Below are positions 8,258-10,389 of a stretch of DNA of 10,389 nucleotides, piece after piece. The translations under genes and the position numbers were made by a program. Source of the DNA: Podila epigama. Its lineage: Eukaryota > Mortierellomycota > Mortierellomycetes > Mortierellales > Mortierellaceae. Every line of letters begins with the position of its first letter. Position 1 is the stretch's first letter. The notes beneath the pieces were generated by a model. It was given only the letters and a program-made list of their open reading frames with translations. It did not search any database and was not told the origin of the DNA. The DNA is taken from positions 1-10,389 of the forward strand of contig JAAAVE010001083.1 in NCBI GenBank assembly GCA_015679605.1. Direction: 5' to 3'.

Positions 8258-10169
8258 TTACACGTTCTTCTTGTCTTCTCCAGGAATGCCATTGGCACCA
8301 CCACCTCTACTACTACTACTACTACTAGCCTCTTCCTCTTGCTGATGGCGTTGATGTCTTTCCATCTTGTGCTTCGCTTCATCGACATCGTGCGCCAGTT
8401 GGTTCGCAGCCACAGCAGAAGATACCTCCTCAGCCAGCTTGCTAAGCTGCTTCTCGTACTGCTTACTAAACACCTCCATGTAATAGCACGCTCCATTCCA
8501 TACACTGACCAAAAACAAGCCCACCAAAAACACCGTGTTCAGCTTGAAGTTGCGATATGTCAACAGCGCAAACAAGCATGTTACAAACTATAATCGTCAA
8601 GTAAAGTAGGATAGAGGATAGAAAATGAAGTGTAAGCACATTAAGCAGACTGCAATACCATCTCCATCTCTCTCAAACTATTCTCCGCAACACCCAGTGA
8701 GAAAAAAAAATACTTACAGTGTAAATAAGCTGAAGTCCCATAAAGGTTGGAATGCTATACTTTTCTCCAAAGGTATGGGCTGTCCTGGCAATTAAGCCTC
8801 CTTTGGGATCATTCAGGAGCCATGTGTAAGATGTCACTCTCTTGCCAGACTGAACCTTCTCCCGCCACCGCACCACAACCAAAAGGTAGTATGCAATCTG
8901 CCATGTCAGATACAGTGCAATTGCATACATCAGCGACGGGAGTGTTGGCAAGACTTCCATGTTCTTGAGCGCAGGATACCGTTTATGTTCGGGGTCTGGA
9001 TACAACCAGCGGACTGTGTATAACGTAATAGGCGGTGACATGTGGATGTACACACTAGTGACCTTGTCGAGGCTTTTTGTTTTTTTTGGGGGGAGAGGGG
9101 GGGTGATGCGTGGGGGAAAAAAGGAGGACAAAAAAAGAAGAGGGTCAATGTCATCCATCCATTGCTGCATGATAATCCTGCAAAAAAAAAAAAAAAAAAA
9201 AAAAAAATGACCATGTGCATTTATCACGTCAATCTTTTCTTACGAGTGTAGCACCAAAGAATTTCTCCAAGTAATAATGGCAAACGCCAAAGGTCCGAGA
9301 GCGAGCAGCCAGACTGCTCCAAGGAGCGCTTGCGATTGTGGAAAGACATGGAGATAGAGGATCACGGCAACATTCACCTAACAGAATTCAGGGGACCCCA
9401 CCAAAAAACATGAAAACAATAAGAATCCTTGGCAAAGAAGGCAAGCGGAGGACCAACTAAAATAGTCACTTGAGAAAAAAGCATATGAAAAGGGTAAAAA
9501 TATACTTACAAAGTAGCACATGTCGAGCAAGAAAAAGTGAAAGCTCTTCTTTTTGTAGATAAAGTAGCGCACGACGATCAAGAGGACGACCTGCACCGTG
9601 TGCACAAATGGGATCCACTCAGGATACTGGGCGACTAGCCAGGGTGTACAGCAACATTCAAACATGCCGAGGGTAAACGCCACCTTGTCCATGAATCGCA
9701 CGACACTTGCTTTTTGCATGTTCTTTTGCCAGATAGCCATGGACGTGTCGATCTGAGACTTTAGGTTGTTGGCTGTCGTGTCCACTTGTGACCGGATCTG
9801 ACGCTTTGTTGTCCCCATCTGGTGCTTTAGCTGATGTTTTGTCTTTTTCAAATCCTGGCGCAGGTTGTTATACATCTGATTGGCGAGCACGGGCAACTCT
9901 GTCAGTTCCTCCTCCAGGTTCTGTGAGATGAACGAGTCAAGACTAAAAGAAAGTTGCGTCAGGATGTTGGGCACCAGGGATGTAGGCCCCAACGAGGGTG
10001 TGGTCGGCTCCGAGAGCCAGACAGGGTCCGTCGCGTCTGCGTCCATGTATGTGTGTTCCTCTGGGTCAGGTGCCGAGATGGATCGCGCGAGAGGCACGTC
10101 TGAATCTGAATCAGACATTGTGCTGTAGTCACAGGTATTGTCGTCCTTGTCGATGGATGCAGAGACCAT
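8258..10169 (-). CDS. GPC1: Glycerophosphocholine acyltransferase, Gpc1 family (4 exons)
   Basis: Exons in coding order are 10169-9510, 9377-9244, 9072-8718 and 8587-8258 (stop TAA), giving 492 aa; introns are GT-AG with phases 0, 2 and 0. Gpc1 transfers an acyl group from acyl-CoA to glycerophosphocholine, making lysophosphatidylcholine for phosphatidylcholine salvage, in the ER membrane. Residues 1-90 are acidic and Ser-rich; 90-158 are charged and helical, probably coiled coil. The membrane core begins near FMDKVAFTLGMFE (159-171). Family hallmarks are restored only by splicing: FLLDMCYF joined to VNVAVILYL, then GPLAFAIITWRNSLVLHS joined to LDKVTSVYIHMSPP. Further segments are MYAIALYLTWQIAYYLLVVV and YSIPTFMGLQLIYT joined to FVTCLFALLTY. 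The C-terminus has a charged helix and a Ser6 run. Several membrane spans are visible; I did not run a topology prediction. An alternative start at 10118 (MSDSDSD, better context, A at -3) would give 475 aa; 10169 is the first in-frame ATG. Confidence 0.93.
8306..8328 (-). repeat. GPC1: Ser6-coding AGT trinucleotide repeat in GPC1
   Basis: Tandem CTA/TAC triplets on the plus strand read as AGT Ser codons (SSSSSS) near the GPC1 C-terminus, in a low-complexity hydrophilic tail of about 25 residues. Confidence 0.8.
9182..9207. repeat. A26 homopolymer in GPC1 intron 2
   Basis: Twenty-six uninterrupted A on the plus strand (T26 on the sense strand) begin about 36 nt after the donor of GPC1 intron 2 (9073-9243). 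The same intron also holds G/A-rich runs at 9089-9142. This is the longest homopolymer in the window. Confidence 0.95.
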
Positions 10170-10389
10170 TAATGAGGGATTGATTGAATTGTGATGTGAA
10201 TTGGGGAATGAATGAAAGAAAGAAAGAATGAGAAAGTGAATGAGTGGGGAAAGAGAGGGGAATAAAAAATCAAGCTCGCCACAACGTCCTGTCCGAGGCC
10301 ACAAAATATCAATGACGACAAAAAAAAAGTGACCGACGTGTTACGCGATTTTTGCGCATGATTTTTTTTATTTTTTTATTTTTTGGGGG
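10170..10389 (-). promoter_or_regulatory. GPC1: GPC1 5' leader and promoter-proximal region (partial)
   Basis: Upstream of the GPC1 start, the sense strand is strongly pyrimidine-rich for about 100 nt (10170-10270; CTTTCTTTCTTTC-like tracts), typical of fungal 5' leaders. Farther upstream are T9 and an AT-rich region with runs of A/T at 10361-10384. No in-frame ATG occurs between the TAA at 10343-10341 and 10169. The window ends before a full promoter. Confidence 0.55.
10309..10359 (-). other. Possible short uORF upstream of GPC1 (16 codons)
   Basis: ATG at 10359 opens a 16-codon frame ending in TGA at 10311-10309, about 140 nt before the GPC1 ATG. It would matter only if transcription starts upstream of 10359, which the sequence cannot show. 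Confidence 0.25.

Noticed and set aside
9182-9207. A26 tract as the poly(A) tail of a retroposon insertion
   Set aside because: I saw no target-site duplication or element body beside it; the flanks are ordinary GPC1 intron and exon.
2757-10169. A functional cluster of LETM1, GVP36 and GPC1
   Set aside because: All three act at membranes, but they are common housekeeping genes on both strands with separate promoters; nothing in the sequence shows co-regulation.
10170-10304. Extension of GPC1 upstream to 10304
   Set aside because: The frame is open but begins with TTG and translates a CT-rich leader; no ATG occurs before 10169.

Overview
The window comes from a fungal nuclear genome. Two of the three complete genes are fungal in type (a Gvp36-like BAR protein and a Gpc1-type glycerophosphocholine acyltransferase), and the coding regions are cut by short GT-AG introns of about 130-350 nt. 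Intergenic DNA is rich in A/T homopolymers and simple repeats. An early-diverging fungus (Mucoromycota/Mortierellomycota-like) is my best guess from gene style; this is inference, and no rRNA or marker gene is present to fix it.

Layout: (1) 21-1112, minus: the 364-residue first exon of a low-complexity Ser/His/Asn/Thr-rich protein I do not recognise, running off the left edge through a splice donor. (2) 1113-2756: a 1.6 kb divergent intergenic region with simple repeats and a faint coding-like island. (3) 2757-5984, plus: a four-exon LETM1/Mdm38 gene (880 aa predicted), a mitochondrial inner-membrane cation-homeostasis protein; a 61-nt first exon supplies the targeting sequence. (4) 5985-6385: a short convergent 3' region with a polyadenylation signal for each neighbour. 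(5) 6386-7930, minus: a four-exon BAR-domain gene of the Gvp36 family (300 aa). (6) 7931-8257: tandem-gene spacer with small repeats. (7) 8258-10169, minus: a four-exon Gpc1-type acyltransferase (492 aa). (8) 10170-10389: its pyrimidine-rich leader with a possible uORF.

All splice junctions of the three complete genes keep frame and rebuild family-typical protein sequence across each join, so the models are well supported. The genes share a loose membrane theme (mitochondrial ion exchange, vesicle curvature, phosphatidylcholine remodelling), but nothing shows that they are co-regulated. I found no mobile element, CRISPR array, tRNA or rRNA. The window looks like ordinary housekeeping gene space. 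The more unusual points are the T-rich tracts just downstream of many 5' splice sites, a donor-like site directly after the GVP36 stop codon, an atypical LETM1 EF-hand, and the unidentified first gene.
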